Source: Halorubrum hochsteinianum (GTDB taxonomy: Archaea; Halobacteriota; Halobacteria; Halobacteriales; Haloferacaceae). Taken from it: a stretch of 64,000 nt of DNA. The notes under the pieces were generated by a model, which had not been told where the DNA came from, did not search any database, and worked only from the letters and a program-made list of their open reading frames with translations. This document shows positions 15,249-25,781 of this stretch, in pieces. Positions within the stretch are counted from its first letter, which is position 1. The number at the start of each line of letters is the position of its first letter. The stretch lies in the NCBI RefSeq assembly GCF_023702125.1, contig NZ_CP098415.1, positions 868,001 to 932,000 of the forward strand, written 5' to 3'. Both the position numbers and the translations under genes were made by a program.

Positions 15249-17885
15249 ATGGGAATGGATCCACAGCCAACCGACGACGCCGATCGGTCCAAAGCGGACG
15301 GCGACGAGGTGAGCAACGCCTACGAGGCGATGTTTCGCGAGGCGGACGACGCGATTTTCCTCGTCGACGTCGCGGAGACGGACGGCGAGTACGAGTTCAC
15401 GTTCAAACAGAACAACGCCGCACACCAACGACAGACCGGCCTAGCGGAAGACGAGATGTTCGGGCAGACGCCCCGGGAGCTCCTCGGCGAGGAACAGGGG
15501 GCCGCGGTCGAGGCGAACTACCGCCGGTGCGTCGAACGAGAGACGACGATCGAGTACGAGGAGCGACTCGACTTCCCGGGCGGGACCTCCGACTGGCAGA
15601 CGAAGCTGACGCCGGTGACGGACGACGGGAAGGTGACGCAGATCATCGGCGTCGCCCGAGACATCACGGAACAGAAGGCGCGGGAGCGGGAACACCGGCG
15701 AACGTACCGCCGGTTTCAGACCGTGCTGGAGACGATGTCGGCGGCGGTGTTCCTGAAGGACGCCGACGGGCGGTACCTCCTGATGAACCAGGCGTGTCGG
15801 GACCTGTTAGACATCGACGAGGACCCCGTCGGAACGACCGACGAGGATCTCTTCCCGGAGGCGGTCGCGGCGCGGGCCCGGGCGGACGACCGGCGGGTGA
15901 TCGAGGACGGCGAACGGATCGAGATCGAGGAGACGATCCCGACCCCGTCGGGAGAGAGCGTTCGGCTGACTTGGAAGTCGCCCGTGTACGACGACTCGGG
16001 AGAGATACGGGGAGTCTGCGGCGTCTCGACCGACATCACCGAGCAGACGGAGCGGGAGCGAGCGCTCGAACGGCTCAAAGACCGGCTCGAACTCGCGGTC
16101 GAGGGCGCACAGATCGGCGTCTGGGACTGGGACATGACCACCGACGAGGTCGAGTTCAACGACCAGTGGGCGGAGATGCTGGGCCACTCGGTCGACGAGA
16201 TCGAGCCGCACCTCGACGCGTGGGAGCGGCGCGTTCACCCCGACGACCTCGGGCCGGCCGAGGACGCCCTCTCGGCCCACGTCGCGGGCGAGACGGAGTT
16301 CTACGAGGCCGAACACCGGATGCGCACCGCGGCGGGCGGGTGGAAGTGGATCCGCACCGTCGGGAAGGTCGTGGAGCGCGACGAGAGCGGAGCGCCGGTC
16401 CGAGCGGTCGGAATCCACCTCGACATCGACGACCAGAAGCGACGCGAAGAGGAGCTGATACGGACGCGACAGCTGATCGAGCGGACGCAGGAGAGCGCGT
16501 CGATCGGCTGGTGGGAGCTCGACCTGGTCGACGAGTCGATCACGTGGAGCGACGAGGTGTACCGGATCCACGGCGTGCCGACCGACGAGTCGGTCGAACT
16601 GGAGGAGGGACTGGACTTCTATCACCCGGGCGACCGCGACACCATCGAGGAGGCGCTCGACCGGCTGAGGGAAGCGGGCGAGTCGTACGACCACGAACTG
16701 CGGATCGTCACGAGATCGGGACAGACCCGGTGGGTCAGGGCGATCGGCGACCCGAAGTTCGAGGACGGGTCGGTCACCGGGGCGCTCGGACTGTTCCAGG
16801 ACATCACCGAGCGAAAGCGGTACGAGCTGGCCCTCGAATCGACCCGGGAGGAGCTGCGGAAGATCATCGACCTCGTGCCGGACCTGGTGTTCGTGAAGAA
16901 CCGCGAGGGCGAGTACCTCCTGGCGAACGAGGCGACCGCGGCGGCGTACGGGCTGTCGCCGGAGGACGTCGAGGGGCGATCCGAAGGGGAGATCATCCCG
17001 GACGCCGACGACTCCGCCGAGTTCCGACAGGACGACTTGGAGGTGATCGAGTCCGGGGAACCGAAGGACATCGGGGAGGAGACGCTGACCACGGCCGACG
17101 GGGAGACGCGGGTTCTCCAGACGACGAAGATACCGTACAAGGCCCCCGACACCGGCGAGGACGCCGTCTTGGGCTACGCCCGCGACATCACCGACCTCAA
17201 GCGGTACGAGCAGACGCTCGAAGAGCAGCGGGACACCCTCATGCTGCTCAACCAGGTCGTGCGCCACGACATCCGGAATCAGCTGATGGTGGTCGAGTCG
17301 TACACCGAACTGCTCGAGGACTCGCTGCCGGACGACCAAAGCCGGAGGTACGCGCGGACGGTCATCGAGGCGGCGAAGCAGGCCGCCGACATCACGGAGA
17401 CCGCGAGAGACGTCAGCGACGTGCTGTTACAGGTCGGCTCCGAGCGAACGCCGATGAGCCTCCGCGCCAAGCTCAACGGGCAGATCGAACAGCTCCGGTC
17501 GGACAAAGACCGGGCGACGGTCTCCGTCGACGGACCGATCCCGGAGGTGATGGTGTTGGCGGACGACTTACTGGAGGCGGTGTTCCGGAACCTGCTGACG
17601 AACGCGGCCGTCCACAACGACAAGGAGCTGGCCGAGATCACGGTGTCGACCAGCGTGTCGGACGAGACGGTGCGCGTGTCGATCGCGGACAACGGCCCCG
17701 GGATCGACGACGATCACAAAGAGCAGATCTTCCAGGAGGGCGAGAAGGGCCTCGAAAGCAGGGGGACCGGGATCGGGCTGTACCTCGTCAAGACGCTCGT
17801 CGACAGGTACGGCGGCGACGTGTGGGTCGAGGACAACGAGCCGGTCGGGAGCGTGTTCACCGTCGAACTGCCGCTCGCCGAGTGA
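15249..17885 (+). CDS. Soluble multi-PAS sensor histidine kinase
   Basis: An 878-residue kinase with five consecutive PAS/PAC sensor modules (about residues 22-140, 150-265, 275-395, 400-520 and 530-650), then a dimerisation/phosphoacceptor helix with His673 in VVRHDIRNQL and a C-terminal HATPase domain showing NLLTNAAVHN, DNGPGIDDD and GTGIGLYLVK. No transmembrane segment or signal peptide is visible, so it senses a cytoplasmic cue such as redox, light or a small ligand. No response regulator or output domain is adjacent, so it is an orphan kinase. A TATTATG-like box lies about 35 bases before the ATG. The PAS modules differ clearly from each other, so they are not recent duplications. Confidence 0.9.
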   Translation: MGMDPQPTDDADRSKADGDEVSNAYEAMFREADDAIFLVDVAETDGEYEFTFKQNNAAHQRQTGLAEDEMFGQTPRELLGEEQGAAVEANYRRCVERETTIEYEERLDFPGGTSDWQTKLTPVTDDGKVTQIIGVARDITEQKAREREHRRTYRRFQTVLETMSAAVFLKDADGRYLLMNQACRDLLDIDEDPVGTTDEDLFPEAVAARARADDRRVIEDGERIEIEETIPTPSGESVRLTWKSPVYDDSGEIRGVCGVSTDITEQTERERALERLKDRLELAVEGAQIGVWDWDMTTDEVEFNDQWAEMLGHSVDEIEPHLDAWERRVHPDDLGPAEDALSAHVAGETEFYEAEHRMRTAAGGWKWIRTVGKVVERDESGAPVRAVGIHLDIDDQKRREEELIRTRQLIERTQESASIGWWELDLVDESITWSDEVYRIHGVPTDESVELEEGLDFYHPGDRDTIEEALDRLREAGESYDHELRIVTRSGQTRWVRAIGDPKFEDGSVTGALGLFQDITERKRYELALESTREELRKIIDLVPDLVFVKNREGEYLLANEATAAAYGLSPEDVEGRSEGEIIPDADDSAEFRQDDLEVIESGEPKDIGEETLTTADGETRVLQTTKIPYKAPDTGEDAVLGYARDITDLKRYEQTLEEQRDTLMLLNQVVRHDIRNQLMVVESYTELLEDSLPDDQSRRYARTVIEAAKQAADITETARDVSDVLLQVGSERTPMSLRAKLNGQIEQLRSDKDRATVSVDGPIPEVMVLADDLLEAVFRNLLTNAAVHNDKELAEITVSTSVSDETVRVSIADNGPGIDDDHKEQIFQEGEKGLESRGTGIGLYLVKTLVDRYGGDVWVEDNEPVGSVFTVELPLAE

Positions 17886-17972
17886 CCGGCACCGGAGGCC
17901 GCCGCCGAGGGGTCGATCGGTCGCGTCCCGAACGGCGACGGCCTTAATCGCTCGAATCCCCAACCCCGAGTG

Positions 17973-20918
17973 ATGGCAGAGTCGTCGGGGATGGACGCGT
18001 TCGCACACCTCGGGAGCGAGATCCGGGAGGCGCTCTCGGACCGGGGGTTCACCACGCCGACAGAGCCCCAACGCGAAGCGATCCCACCGCTCGCCGACGG
18101 GAAGAACGCGCTCGTCCTCGCCCCCACGGGGACCGGGAAGACGGAGACCGCGATGCTCCCCGTCTTCGACGCGCTCGTCGAGGCCCGGAACGCGCCCGGC
18201 GACCCGCCGAACGAGGGCATCTCCGCGCTGTACATCACCCCGCTGCGCGCGCTCAACCGCGACATGATGGACCGGCTGGAGTGGTGGGGCGACCGCCTCG
18301 ACGTCGAGGTCGCGGTGCGGCACGGCGACACCACGCAGTACGAGCGGAGCAAACAGGCCGACGACCCGCCGGACGTGCTGATCACGACGCCGGAGAGCCT
18401 TCAGGCGATCCTCACCGGCTCGAAGATGCGCGTCGCGCTCGAATCGGTCGGACACGTCGTGATAGACGAGGTCCACGAGCTCGCCTCCGCGAAGCGGGGC
18501 GCGCAGCTCACGGTCGGGCTCGAACGGCTCCGCCGGCTGTCCGGCCCGTTCCAGCGGGTCGGCCTCTCCGCGACGGTCGGCGACCCCGAGGAGGTCGGGA
18601 AGTTCCTCGTCGGCACGGGGACGCGCGACCCCGACCGGCCCGGCGACCGCGGATTCGAGACGGTCGAGGTCGCGGCGGGAACGCGGACCGACGTGCGCGT
18701 GCTCGATCCCGAGATCACCGACCGCGACACGACGCTCGCGGGCAAGCTGGCGGTCGACGAGACGACGGCGAGCCACGTCCGGACGATCCGCGAGATCGTC
18801 GCCGAGAACGACTCCACGCTGATCTTCGTCAACACGCGACAAACCGCGGAGGCGCTCGGGTCGCGGTTCAAGACGCTCGCCGAGAACGAACGCGAGGCGG
18901 CCGAACGCGGCGACGGCGATGCCGGTGCGGACCCGGACGAAATCACCGAGATCGAACTCCATCACGGCTCGCTGTCGAAGGACGTGCGGATCGACGTGGA
19001 GGACCGGTTCAAGTCGGGCGAGCTCGACGGCCTCGTCTGTACCTCCTCGATGGAGCTCGGCATCGACGTGGGGCGCGTCGACCACGTGGTCCAGTACGGG
19101 AGCCCCCGCGAGGTCGCCCGCCTGCTCCAGCGCGTCGGGCGCGCGGGCCACCGCCGCGACCTGGTCTCCGAGGGGACCGTCGTGACGCAGGGCGGCGACG
19201 ACACGCTCGAAGCGTTGGCCATCGCCCGCCGCGCCGGCGAGGAGCTCGTCGAGCCGGCGAACATCCACCACGGCAGCCTCGACACGGTGGCGAACCAGAT
19301 CGTCGGGGCGGTGATGGACGAGGGGGAGATTCACGCCCGCGAGGCGTATCAGACGGTCACGAACGCCTACCCGTTCAGGGACCTCTCGGAGCCGGCGTTC
19401 CAGGAGGTCGTCCGCGAGCTGGACGGCAACCGGCTGCTGTGGCTCGACGAGGAGACGGACACCCTAGAGAAGTCGGGGGGCACGTGGCAGTACTTCTACG
19501 CGAACCTCTCGATGATCCCCGACGAGTCCACCTACGAGGTGTACGACATGTCCTCCAGACGCGGCATCGGAACCTTGGACGAGCAGTTCGTCGTCAACTT
19601 CGCCGGGCCGGGCGAGACGTTCGTCCAGCGCGGCGAGATGTGGCGGATCACGGAGGTCGACGAGGAGGAGGAGCGCGTGAACGTCACGCCGATCCCGGAT
19701 CCCACCGGCGAGGTCCCCTCGTGGGTGGGCCAGGAGATCCCCGTCCCGAAGCCCGTCGCCGAGGAGGTCGGCCGGATCCGCGGCGAGGCCGCGGCCGCGC
19801 TCGACGCCGGGTCGACCCCGGAGGCGGTCGCGGCCGATCTCGCCGAGCGGTATCCCACCGACGAGGAGACGGTCGTCGCGGCGCTGAACTCCGTCGTCGA
19901 TCACGTCGACGCCGGTCACCCCGTGCCGACGGACGACCGGATCGTGATCGAGGGGAGCGCGCGCACCGTCGCGGTCAACGCCGCCTTCGGCCACGAGGTC
20001 AACGAGACGCTCGCGCGGCTGCTCGCGGCGCTCGTCGGCCAGCGCGCCGGCTCGTCGGTGGGGATGGACGTGGACCCGTACCGGATCGAGTTCGAGGTCC
20101 CCCACGGCGTCGACCCCGGAACCTTCCGCGAGGTGCTGGAGACGACCGACCCCGAGCGGCTGGAGGCGTACCTCGAACTCGCCGTCAAGAAGTCGGACGC
20201 GCTGAAGTTCACGCTCGCGCAGGTCGCCGCGAAGTTCGGCGCGGTCAAGCGGTACAAGGAGGGCAGGGGGCGGTTCGGCGGCGACCGCCTGCTCGCCGCC
20301 CTAGAGGACACGCCCGTCTACGACGAAGCGCTCCGCGAGGTGTTCCACGCCGACCTCGCGGTCCCGGAGACGGCCGATCTGCTGGCGGGCGTCCAGCGCG
20401 GGTCGATCGACCTCGCGATCGCCCGCGAGCGCACCCCGCTCGGCACCGCCGGCCGCTCGGCGGGCACGGAGTTCCTCGTCCCCGACAACGCCGACGCCGA
20501 CGTGATCGAGACGGTCAGAGAGCGGATTCAGGACGATCGGGTGATCCTCTTCTGTCTCCACTGTACGGACTGGAAACACACGACGAAGGTCAGGCGCGTC
20601 CGCGACCAGCCGGAGTGCCCCGACTGCGGCTCGACTCGGATCGCGGCGCTCAACCCGTGGGACGACGAGACGGTCGCGGCGGTGCGCGCGGCCGAGAAGG
20701 ACGACGAGCAGGAGCGCCGCACCGAGCGCGCCCACCGCGCCGCGAGCCTCGTCCAGACCCACGGGAAGCGGGCGGTGATCGCCCTCGCGGCGCGCGGCGT
20801 CGGGCCGCACAACGCCGCGCGGATCATCAACAAGCTCCGCGAGGACGAAGACGAGTTCTACCGCGACGTGCTCAGACAGGAGCGCGAGTACGCCCGCACG
20901 CAGTCGTTCTGGGACTGA
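17973..20918 (+). CDS. lhr: Lhr-family DEAD/DEAH ATP-dependent helicase
   Basis: A 981-residue superfamily 2 helicase related to Lhr, which unwinds DNA with 3'-5' polarity and is linked to repair. Walker A is APTGTGKT (residues 50-57), Walker B is IDEVHELAS near 165-172, and SATVGDPEEV and QRVGRAGHR supply motifs III and VI. The RecA domains are followed by a winged-helix region and the Lhr-specific C-terminal region. Near residue 861 a four-Cys zinc motif begins (CLHC ... CPDC), which I take as typical of the archaeal Lhr1-type branch. The preceding GTG is in frame; I prefer the ATG at 17973. The final 70 residues form a charged helical tail. Confidence 0.92.
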   Translation: MAESSGMDAFAHLGSEIREALSDRGFTTPTEPQREAIPPLADGKNALVLAPTGTGKTETAMLPVFDALVEARNAPGDPPNEGISALYITPLRALNRDMMDRLEWWGDRLDVEVAVRHGDTTQYERSKQADDPPDVLITTPESLQAILTGSKMRVALESVGHVVIDEVHELASAKRGAQLTVGLERLRRLSGPFQRVGLSATVGDPEEVGKFLVGTGTRDPDRPGDRGFETVEVAAGTRTDVRVLDPEITDRDTTLAGKLAVDETTASHVRTIREIVAENDSTLIFVNTRQTAEALGSRFKTLAENEREAAERGDGDAGADPDEITEIELHHGSLSKDVRIDVEDRFKSGELDGLVCTSSMELGIDVGRVDHVVQYGSPREVARLLQRVGRAGHRRDLVSEGTVVTQGGDDTLEALAIARRAGEELVEPANIHHGSLDTVANQIVGAVMDEGEIHAREAYQTVTNAYPFRDLSEPAFQEVVRELDGNRLLWLDEETDTLEKSGGTWQYFYANLSMIPDESTYEVYDMSSRRGIGTLDEQFVVNFAGPGETFVQRGEMWRITEVDEEEERVNVTPIPDPTGEVPSWVGQEIPVPKPVAEEVGRIRGEAAAALDAGSTPEAVAADLAERYPTDEETVVAALNSVVDHVDAGHPVPTDDRIVIEGSARTVAVNAAFGHEVNETLARLLAALVGQRAGSSVGMDVDPYRIEFEVPHGVDPGTFREVLETTDPERLEAYLELAVKKSDALKFTLAQVAAKFGAVKRYKEGRGRFGGDRLLAALEDTPVYDEALREVFHADLAVPETADLLAGVQRGSIDLAIARERTPLGTAGRSAGTEFLVPDNADADVIETVRERIQDDRVILFCLHCTDWKHTTKVRRVRDQPECPDCGSTRIAALNPWDDETVAAVRAAEKDDEQERRTERAHRAASLVQTHGKRAVIALAARGVGPHNAARIINKLREDEDEFYRDVLRQEREYARTQSFWD

Positions 20919-20995
20919 CGCGCGCCGGTCGGCGCTCGCGGGTCCCGCCCGTCGACACGCTCGTTTTTAAGTGCCGGACGAACGAACCGGACGAC

Positions 20996-22501
20996 ATGGA
21001 CCTCTCCGCCGCCGTCACGGCAACGACAGCGACCCTCCGCCGACGCCCCGCCGACCTCCTCCCCTTCTACCTCCTCGGGACCGCCGTCCCCGTGATCGCC
21101 CGTCTCGGCACGTTCGCCGCGCTCGCGGGCATCTTCGCGTACCTCGAGGTCACCGGGCGGCTCGCGGCGGCCCGCGACGCGCTGGCCGGCGTCGAACCGC
21201 CGCCGGAGACGCAGGATCCGGAGGCGCTTCAGGCGTGGGCCGAGGGGCTGGCCCCCGCGTTCGAGCCGCTGGTGACGCCGACCGTCGGAGCCCTCTTCGC
21301 CGCCGGCGTGCTCGTCACGGTCCTCCTCGCGATTTTCTCGTACGCGGTCGTCTCGGCGGGTCAGCTCTCCGCCGTGATCGCCAGCCTCCGCGACGAGCGA
21401 GGACTCGTCGGGGGGATCGCGGGCGCGCGGTCCCGCTGGCTCACGTTCCTCGGCCTGTACGTCGCCGAACTGCTCCTGTGGGCCGGGGTGATCGGGCTCG
21501 GGTCGGTCGCGGTCGGCGCGGCGTTCCTCGCGAACCCGCTCCTCGGGGCGGCGGTGGCGGTCGGCGCGCTGCTCGCCGGCTTCGTCGCGCTCGCGCTCGT
21601 CCGCATCCTCTTCGCGTTCGCGCCCGTCGCCGTCGTCGTCGACGACGCAGGCGTGGTCGGGGCGGTCGAGGGCGCGGGCGGCTTCGTGCGGTCGAACCCG
21701 GTCGACGCCGCCGCGTACCTCGTCGTCGCGGTCGGCACGCTGGTCGCCGTCGCGTCGGTCGCCTCCGGGGTCGCGTTCCTCGGCGGCGGTCCCGTCGTCG
21801 CGCTCGCCAGCGCGGTCGTCGTCGCGCCCGCGCTCGACCTGCTGAAGACCGTCCTCTACGGCGACCACCGCGGGACGGTCGACCCCGTCTCGCCGCCCGA
21901 AGTCGGCATCCGCACGCAGTTCGTCGGCGGACTCCGCCGCGGGTGGCGCGAACTGACCGCCTTCGTCCGGTCGACGCCGGGCCACCACGCGCTCGCGGTC
22001 GCGGTCGCGGTCGGCTTCGGCGCGGTCGGCTGGCTGGCCGCCGACCCGTTCGTCGGGATGGTCCCGACCTCGATCGAGACGCGGATCGCCGGACAGATCC
22101 CGCCCGTGGCGGCGCTGACGTACTTCGGCAACAACTGGGGGGTCGCGATCGCCACCGGCTTCTCCGGGGTCGGGCTCGCCGTCCCCGCGCTGTCGTCGCT
22201 CGCGTTCAACGGCGTCGCGCTCGGGGCCACCGCCGCCTTAGAGGAGAACATCCCGGCGCTCGTCGCGTTCGTGGTCCCTCACGGGATCTTCGAGATCCCC
22301 GCGCTCGTCGTCTCGGGGGCGCTCGGCGTCCACCTCGGCGTCGTCTCGTGGCGGACGTTCCGGGGCCGCGCGAGCCGCGAGCGGTTCGCCGACGCCTTGG
22401 AGACCGCTTTCTGGGTGACGGTCGGCCTCGGGATACTCCTCGCCGTCGCCGGCCTGATCGAGGGGTTCGTCAGCCCGTACTACTGGCGGCCGTTCCTGTG
22501 A
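20996..22501 (+). CDS. Polytopic membrane protein with C-terminal SpoIIM-type domain
   Basis: A 501-residue integral membrane protein with about ten or more predicted helices in two halves. The N-terminal half (to about 330) resembles the haloarchaeal DUF7847-like membrane domain with long Ala/Val/Leu stretches. The C-terminal half (about 345-500) carries the stage II sporulation protein M signature, including YFGNNWGVAI, FNGVALG and VPHGIFEIPALV. In archaea such proteins have no role in sporulation; a part in membrane transport or remodelling is assumed but unproven. The start gives MDLSAAVTATTATLRRRP. A TTTTTAAG box lies about 30 bases upstream, so it is probably transcribed on its own. Confidence 0.8.
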   Translation: MDLSAAVTATTATLRRRPADLLPFYLLGTAVPVIARLGTFAALAGIFAYLEVTGRLAAARDALAGVEPPPETQDPEALQAWAEGLAPAFEPLVTPTVGALFAAGVLVTVLLAIFSYAVVSAGQLSAVIASLRDERGLVGGIAGARSRWLTFLGLYVAELLLWAGVIGLGSVAVGAAFLANPLLGAAVAVGALLAGFVALALVRILFAFAPVAVVVDDAGVVGAVEGAGGFVRSNPVDAAAYLVVAVGTLVAVASVASGVAFLGGGPVVALASAVVVAPALDLLKTVLYGDHRGTVDPVSPPEVGIRTQFVGGLRRGWRELTAFVRSTPGHHALAVAVAVGFGAVGWLAADPFVGMVPTSIETRIAGQIPPVAALTYFGNNWGVAIATGFSGVGLAVPALSSLAFNGVALGATAALEENIPALVAFVVPHGIFEIPALVVSGALGVHLGVVSWRTFRGRASRERFADALETAFWVTVGLGILLAVAGLIEGFVSPYYWRPFL

Positions 22502-22586
22502 GCGGAGCGAGAGCCCGGGTACGTCGCCGCCCGAGCGCGGCCGCGACCCGCCCGCAGCCTTATTAGCGCGGGCTCGAAGCGACGGT

Positions 22587-22934
22587 ATGCAGCCCCTCGT
22601 CGCCGCCATCCTCGTCGGCGTCCCGCTCGCGTGGCTCGTCGGCTTCGCGGCCTACGCCTACGTCGACGCCCCGAAACACGGAATGAACCCGCGCAAGTGG
22701 GCGGTCATCGCCTTCGTCGTCCCGCTGTTCGGCTTCCTCGCGTACGTCTTCGAGCGCGACGAACAGGGGTACGACCCCGAGACCGACCCGTACGCCGAGG
22801 GGAGCGAGGAGCGGACCGGCGGGTTCGCCGTCCACGAGTCCCGGCAGGGCGAGAAGCGCCTCGGGCCGGCCGGAACAGAGGCCGAGGGGGACGAGGACGA
22901 CGAGTGGAACGACCCGGACGGCGTCGACCTCTGA
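22587..22934 (+). CDS. Small two-helix membrane protein, function unknown
   Basis: A 115-residue protein with two membrane helices (about residues 4-26 and 38-56) joined by a short basic loop KHGMNPRKW, followed by an acidic cytoplasmic tail of about 55 residues ending WNDPDGVDL. The layout resembles small phospholipase-D-nuclease-N-like or TM2-type proteins, but I see no decisive motif. It ends one base before the convergent stop of the DUF6276-like gene. Confidence 0.7.
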   Translation: MQPLVAAILVGVPLAWLVGFAAYAYVDAPKHGMNPRKWAVIAFVVPLFGFLAYVFERDEQGYDPETDPYAEGSEERTGGFAVHESRQGEKRLGPAGTEAEGDEDDEWNDPDGVDL

Positions 22935-22935
22935 C

Positions 22936-23325
22936 TCAGAGCGCGTCGATCAGCGCCGCGCGGCGGCGGTCGAGGTCGAACGCGGCGTCGGCCGCGTCGA
23001 GGCGGCCGAGGAACGCGAAGACGTCAGCGCCCGCCCGCTCGGCGTGACCGATCAGCGCCTCGATCGATTCGCGGTTCAGCGCGAACGACTCCAGTTTGCC
23101 ACAACAGAGCGCCAAGGCGATCCCCGCCTCGCCAGAGGGAAACGCCGGATCGACCGCGGAGAGGTCCGGGTCGGCGGTCGGGTCGCCGTCGACGCCCGCC
23201 TCGCTCGCGGGGACGACGCGCAGACGCCGGGTACAGATCGCGGCCGCGTCCGCGGGCGCGTGCTCGCGGAGCGCCGCCGGCACCGCGAACGCGACGACGG
23301 CGCTCTCGCAGTGAGGACAGGGCAC
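22936..23325 (-). CDS. DUF6276-like protein with N-terminal zinc-binding pair
   Basis: A 129-residue soluble protein of unknown function, which I match to DUF6276 with moderate confidence. I place the start at the GTG at 23325, giving MPCPHCESAVVAFAVP, because a TTTTTATG box A lies 26 bases upstream, the normal spacing for a leaderless haloarchaeal transcript. The ATG at 23352 would lie inside that box. A CxxC pair near the N-terminus and single Cys residues further on (ICTRR, LCCGK) could bind zinc. The rest is helical and Ala-rich. Confidence 0.7.
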   Translation of the reverse strand: MPCPHCESAVVAFAVPAALREHAPADAAAICTRRLRVVPASEAGVDGDPTADPDLSAVDPAFPSGEAGIALALCCGKLESFALNRESIEALIGHAERAGADVFAFLGRLDAADAAFDLDRRRAALIDAL

Positions 23326-23465
23326 GACCGACGGTAAGCACCGCGAAAACATAAAAACGGTCGTCGGGAACGGATAGACGACGCGGCGAACGGAGCCCAG
23401 TACGGAAACGAAGCCGACGAGGACGGATATCGCAGAGAGAGAGAAGGGCCGACGCGCGGGCGTCG

Positions 23466-24167
23466 TCAGTCGGCGGGTTCGGGCTCTTCGGTCTCCGCGG
23501 CCGCCGCCTCCGCGGCCGCCTCGGCCGCTTCGGCGGCCTCCTCTTCCTCCTTTTTGTCCTTGATCTTCTTCATGCGGAAGATCTCCTCGCGCTCCTGCTC
23601 TTCGAGCTTCTGCTCGATGTACTCCTGGTTCTCGTACAGGCCGGGGAGCAGCGTGAACTCCAGGGCGTTCACGCGGCGCTTCGTGGTCTCGATCTCCGTG
23701 AGCATCTTCTTCATCGCCGTCTCGACCTCCGCGGCGAGGATGATCGACTCAAGTAGCTGCTCGTAGGCGTCGGCCGCCTCGTCGATCCGCGCCGAGGAGC
23801 CGAGCAAGCCGTACCCCCGCTCGTCGAGGCTCTTCTGGACCTTCGAGGACTCGATCTGCGGGACGACGACGCCCATGATGTTCTTCGACTGGGTCGTGAT
23901 CTCCGGGTGCTCTTTCAGCGCCGCGGCCGCGCCGCGGACGGCCACGTCGCCCTCCATCGCCCGGGCCATGTCGATCTTGCGCTGGGCCGTCTCGTAGTTC
24001 TCGGAGACCTCCGACCGGACGTCCTGCGCCTGGTCGAGGATGTCCATGAACTCCATGATGAGCCCGTCACGCTTCTGTTCGAGCGTGTCGTGACCGCGCT
24101 CGGAGAGCTCGATGCGGTCCTCGATCGCCATCAGGTTCTTGCGCGTCGGTTTGACGTCCTCGGCCAT
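23466..24167 (-). CDS. atpD: A-type ATP synthase subunit D
   Basis: A 233-residue central-stalk subunit that couples rotation of the A1 head to the membrane rotor. It begins [19 protein letters not shown] and shows the long antiparallel coiled coil of the family, with [23 protein letters not shown] as its conserved second helix; the C-terminal 35 residues are an Ala/Glu tail. It is the last gene of the ATP synthase cluster but is separated from atpB by 188 bases. That gap contains a GAATTAACC box about 30 bases before this ATG, so atpD may also have its own promoter. Confidence 0.95.
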   Translation of the reverse strand: MAEDVKPTRKNLMAIEDRIELSERGHDTLEQKRDGLIMEFMDILDQAQDVRSEVSENYETAQRKIDMARAMEGDVAVRGAAAALKEHPEITTQSKNIMGVVVPQIESSKVQKSLDERGYGLLGSSARIDEAADAYEQLLESIILAAEVETAMKKMLTEIETTKRRVNALEFTLLPGLYENQEYIEQKLEEQEREEIFRMKKIKDKKEEEEAAEAAEAAAEAAAAETEEPEPAD

Positions 24168-24355
24168 CTTGGGGGTAGCTTCCGCCCAGAGGCGGTTAAT
24201 TCTTTTCAGACGCGGCGGATCGGCGGCTCGGCAGAGCCCGAGCGTTCGCCCGTGACCGCGGCCGTTCGGCCGTTGGGAGCCGCCGGTCGCCGGAGCCGCC
24301 GCTGGCGGAGCGGGCGTCGGTGCGGCGAAAAGTGAGTCGAGGCGAAACCGAGGCC
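24168..24355 (-). promoter_or_regulatory. atpB-atpD intergenic gap with possible secondary promoter
   Basis: There is no ATG-initiated frame of note on the coding strand. An AAAGAATTAACCG stretch on that strand lies about 30 bases before atpD and fits a box A. The rest is GC-rich with short inverted repeats such as cggccgttcggccg. The gap is far longer than any other between the catalytic genes of the cluster. Confidence 0.4.
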
Positions 24356-25780
24356 TCAGTCGGCCGCTTCGACGACTTCGCGCTCGGCGTCGTCCTCGCG
24401 GTAGTACTCCTCGATGAACTCCTCGTCGATCCGGTTGAGGGCGTCCTTCGGGAGCATCGAGAGGAGGTCCCAGCCGATCGAGAGCGTCTCCTCGATGTCG
24501 CGGTTCTGGTCGAAGCCCTGGTCGATGAACTCCGACTCGAACGCGTCCGCGAAGTCGAGGTACTTGTTGTCGAGCTCGGAGAGCGCCTCGCGGCCGACGA
24601 TGTTCACGAGGTCGCGCAGGTCCTCGCCCTCCGCGTACGCCGCGAACATCTGGTCTTTCACGTCGGCGTGGTCCTTGCGGGTGAGCCCCTCGCCGATCCC
24701 GTCGTCCATCAGCCGCGACAGGCTGGGGAGGACGTTGATCGGGGGCTGGAGGCCCTGACTGTTGAGGTCGGGGTCGACGTAGATCTGGCCCTCCGTGATG
24801 TACCCGGTCAGGTCCGGGATCGGGTGGGTGTCGTCGTCGCCCGGCATCGTGAGGATCGGGATCTGCGTGACGGAGCCCTCGCGGCCCTTGATCCGGCCCG
24901 CGCGCTCGTACAGCTGCGCCAGGTCGGTGTACATGTACCCGGGGTACCCGCGGCGTCCGGGCACCTCCTCGCGGGCCGCGCCGATCTCGCGGAGCGCCTC
25001 GCAGTAGTTGGTCATGTCCGTCAGGATGACGAGGACGTGGTAGTCCTTCTCGAAGGCGAGGTACTCGGCCGTCGTCAGGACCATCCGCGGCGTGACCGTC
25101 CGCTCGACGGCGGGGTCGTCCGCGAGGTTCATGAAGACGACGGAGCGTTCGAGCGCGCCGGTGCGCTCGAAGTCCTCCATGAACTCGTTGGCCTCCTCCT
25201 GGGTGATCCCCATCGCGCCGAAGATGACTGCGAACTCGGAGCCGTCCTCGTCCTCGTCGCCCTCCTCCTCTTCGGGCACGCTGGCCTGCCGCGCGATCTG
25301 CATCGCCAGTTCGCTGTGCGGCTGGCCGGAGCTGGAGAAGATCGGGAGCTTCTGTCCGCGGACGAGAGTGTTCATGCCGTCGATGGCGGAGACGCCCGTC
25401 TCGATGAACTCCTCGGGGTACTCCCGGGAGTACGGGTTGATCGCCGCGCCGACGATGTCCTGTCGGTCCTCGGGGACGATCTCCGGGCCGTCGTCGATCG
25501 GTCGGCCGGAGCCGTCGAGCACCCGCCCGAGGAGATCCTCGGTGACGGGCATCTTCATCGTCTCGCCGAGGAAGCGGACGGACGCGTCCCTGTCGATACC
25601 GCTCGTCCCCTCGAAGACCTGGATCGCGACCACGTCTTCCGAGGATTCGAGCACCTGTCCGCGCAGCGTCTCGCCCTGTGCCGTCTCGATCTCGACGATC
25701 TCGTCGTAGCCGATCGCCTCGTCGACCTCGGCGTACACGAGGGGACCGCTGATCTCGGTGATGGTTTGGTACTCTTTCAT
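24356..25780 (-). CDS. atpB: A-type ATP synthase subunit B
   Basis: A 474-residue regulatory, non-catalytic nucleotide-binding subunit of the A1 head. It starts [20 protein letters not shown] and keeps the family landmarks: the degenerate P-loop region around [34 protein letters not shown] in the C-terminal domain, and the nucleotide-side [10 protein letters not shown]-type segment ([15 protein letters not shown]). It lacks the GKT lysine-threonine of a catalytic P-loop, as it should. One base separates it from the atpA stop, so translation is tightly coupled. Confidence 0.97.
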   Translation of the reverse strand: MKEYQTITEISGPLVYAEVDEAIGYDEIVEIETAQGETLRGQVLESSEDVVAIQVFEGTSGIDRDASVRFLGETMKMPVTEDLLGRVLDGSGRPIDDGPEIVPEDRQDIVGAAINPYSREYPEEFIETGVSAIDGMNTLVRGQKLPIFSSSGQPHSELAMQIARQASVPEEEEGDEDEDGSEFAVIFGAMGITQEEANEFMEDFERTGALERSVVFMNLADDPAVERTVTPRMVLTTAEYLAFEKDYHVLVILTDMTNYCEALREIGAAREEVPGRRGYPGYMYTDLAQLYERAGRIKGREGSVTQIPILTMPGDDDTHPIPDLTGYITEGQIYVDPDLNSQGLQPPINVLPSLSRLMDDGIGEGLTRKDHADVKDQMFAAYAEGEDLRDLVNIVGREALSELDNKYLDFADAFESEFIDQGFDQNRDIEETLSIGWDLLSMLPKDALNRIDEEFIEEYYREDDAEREVVEAAD

Positions 25781-25781
25781 G

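Noticed and set aside
13976-17947. Very long Arg/Gly-rich plus-strand frame over kynU and the PAS kinase
   Set aside because: It overlaps two recognisable genes in another frame and has no domain or start signal of its own.
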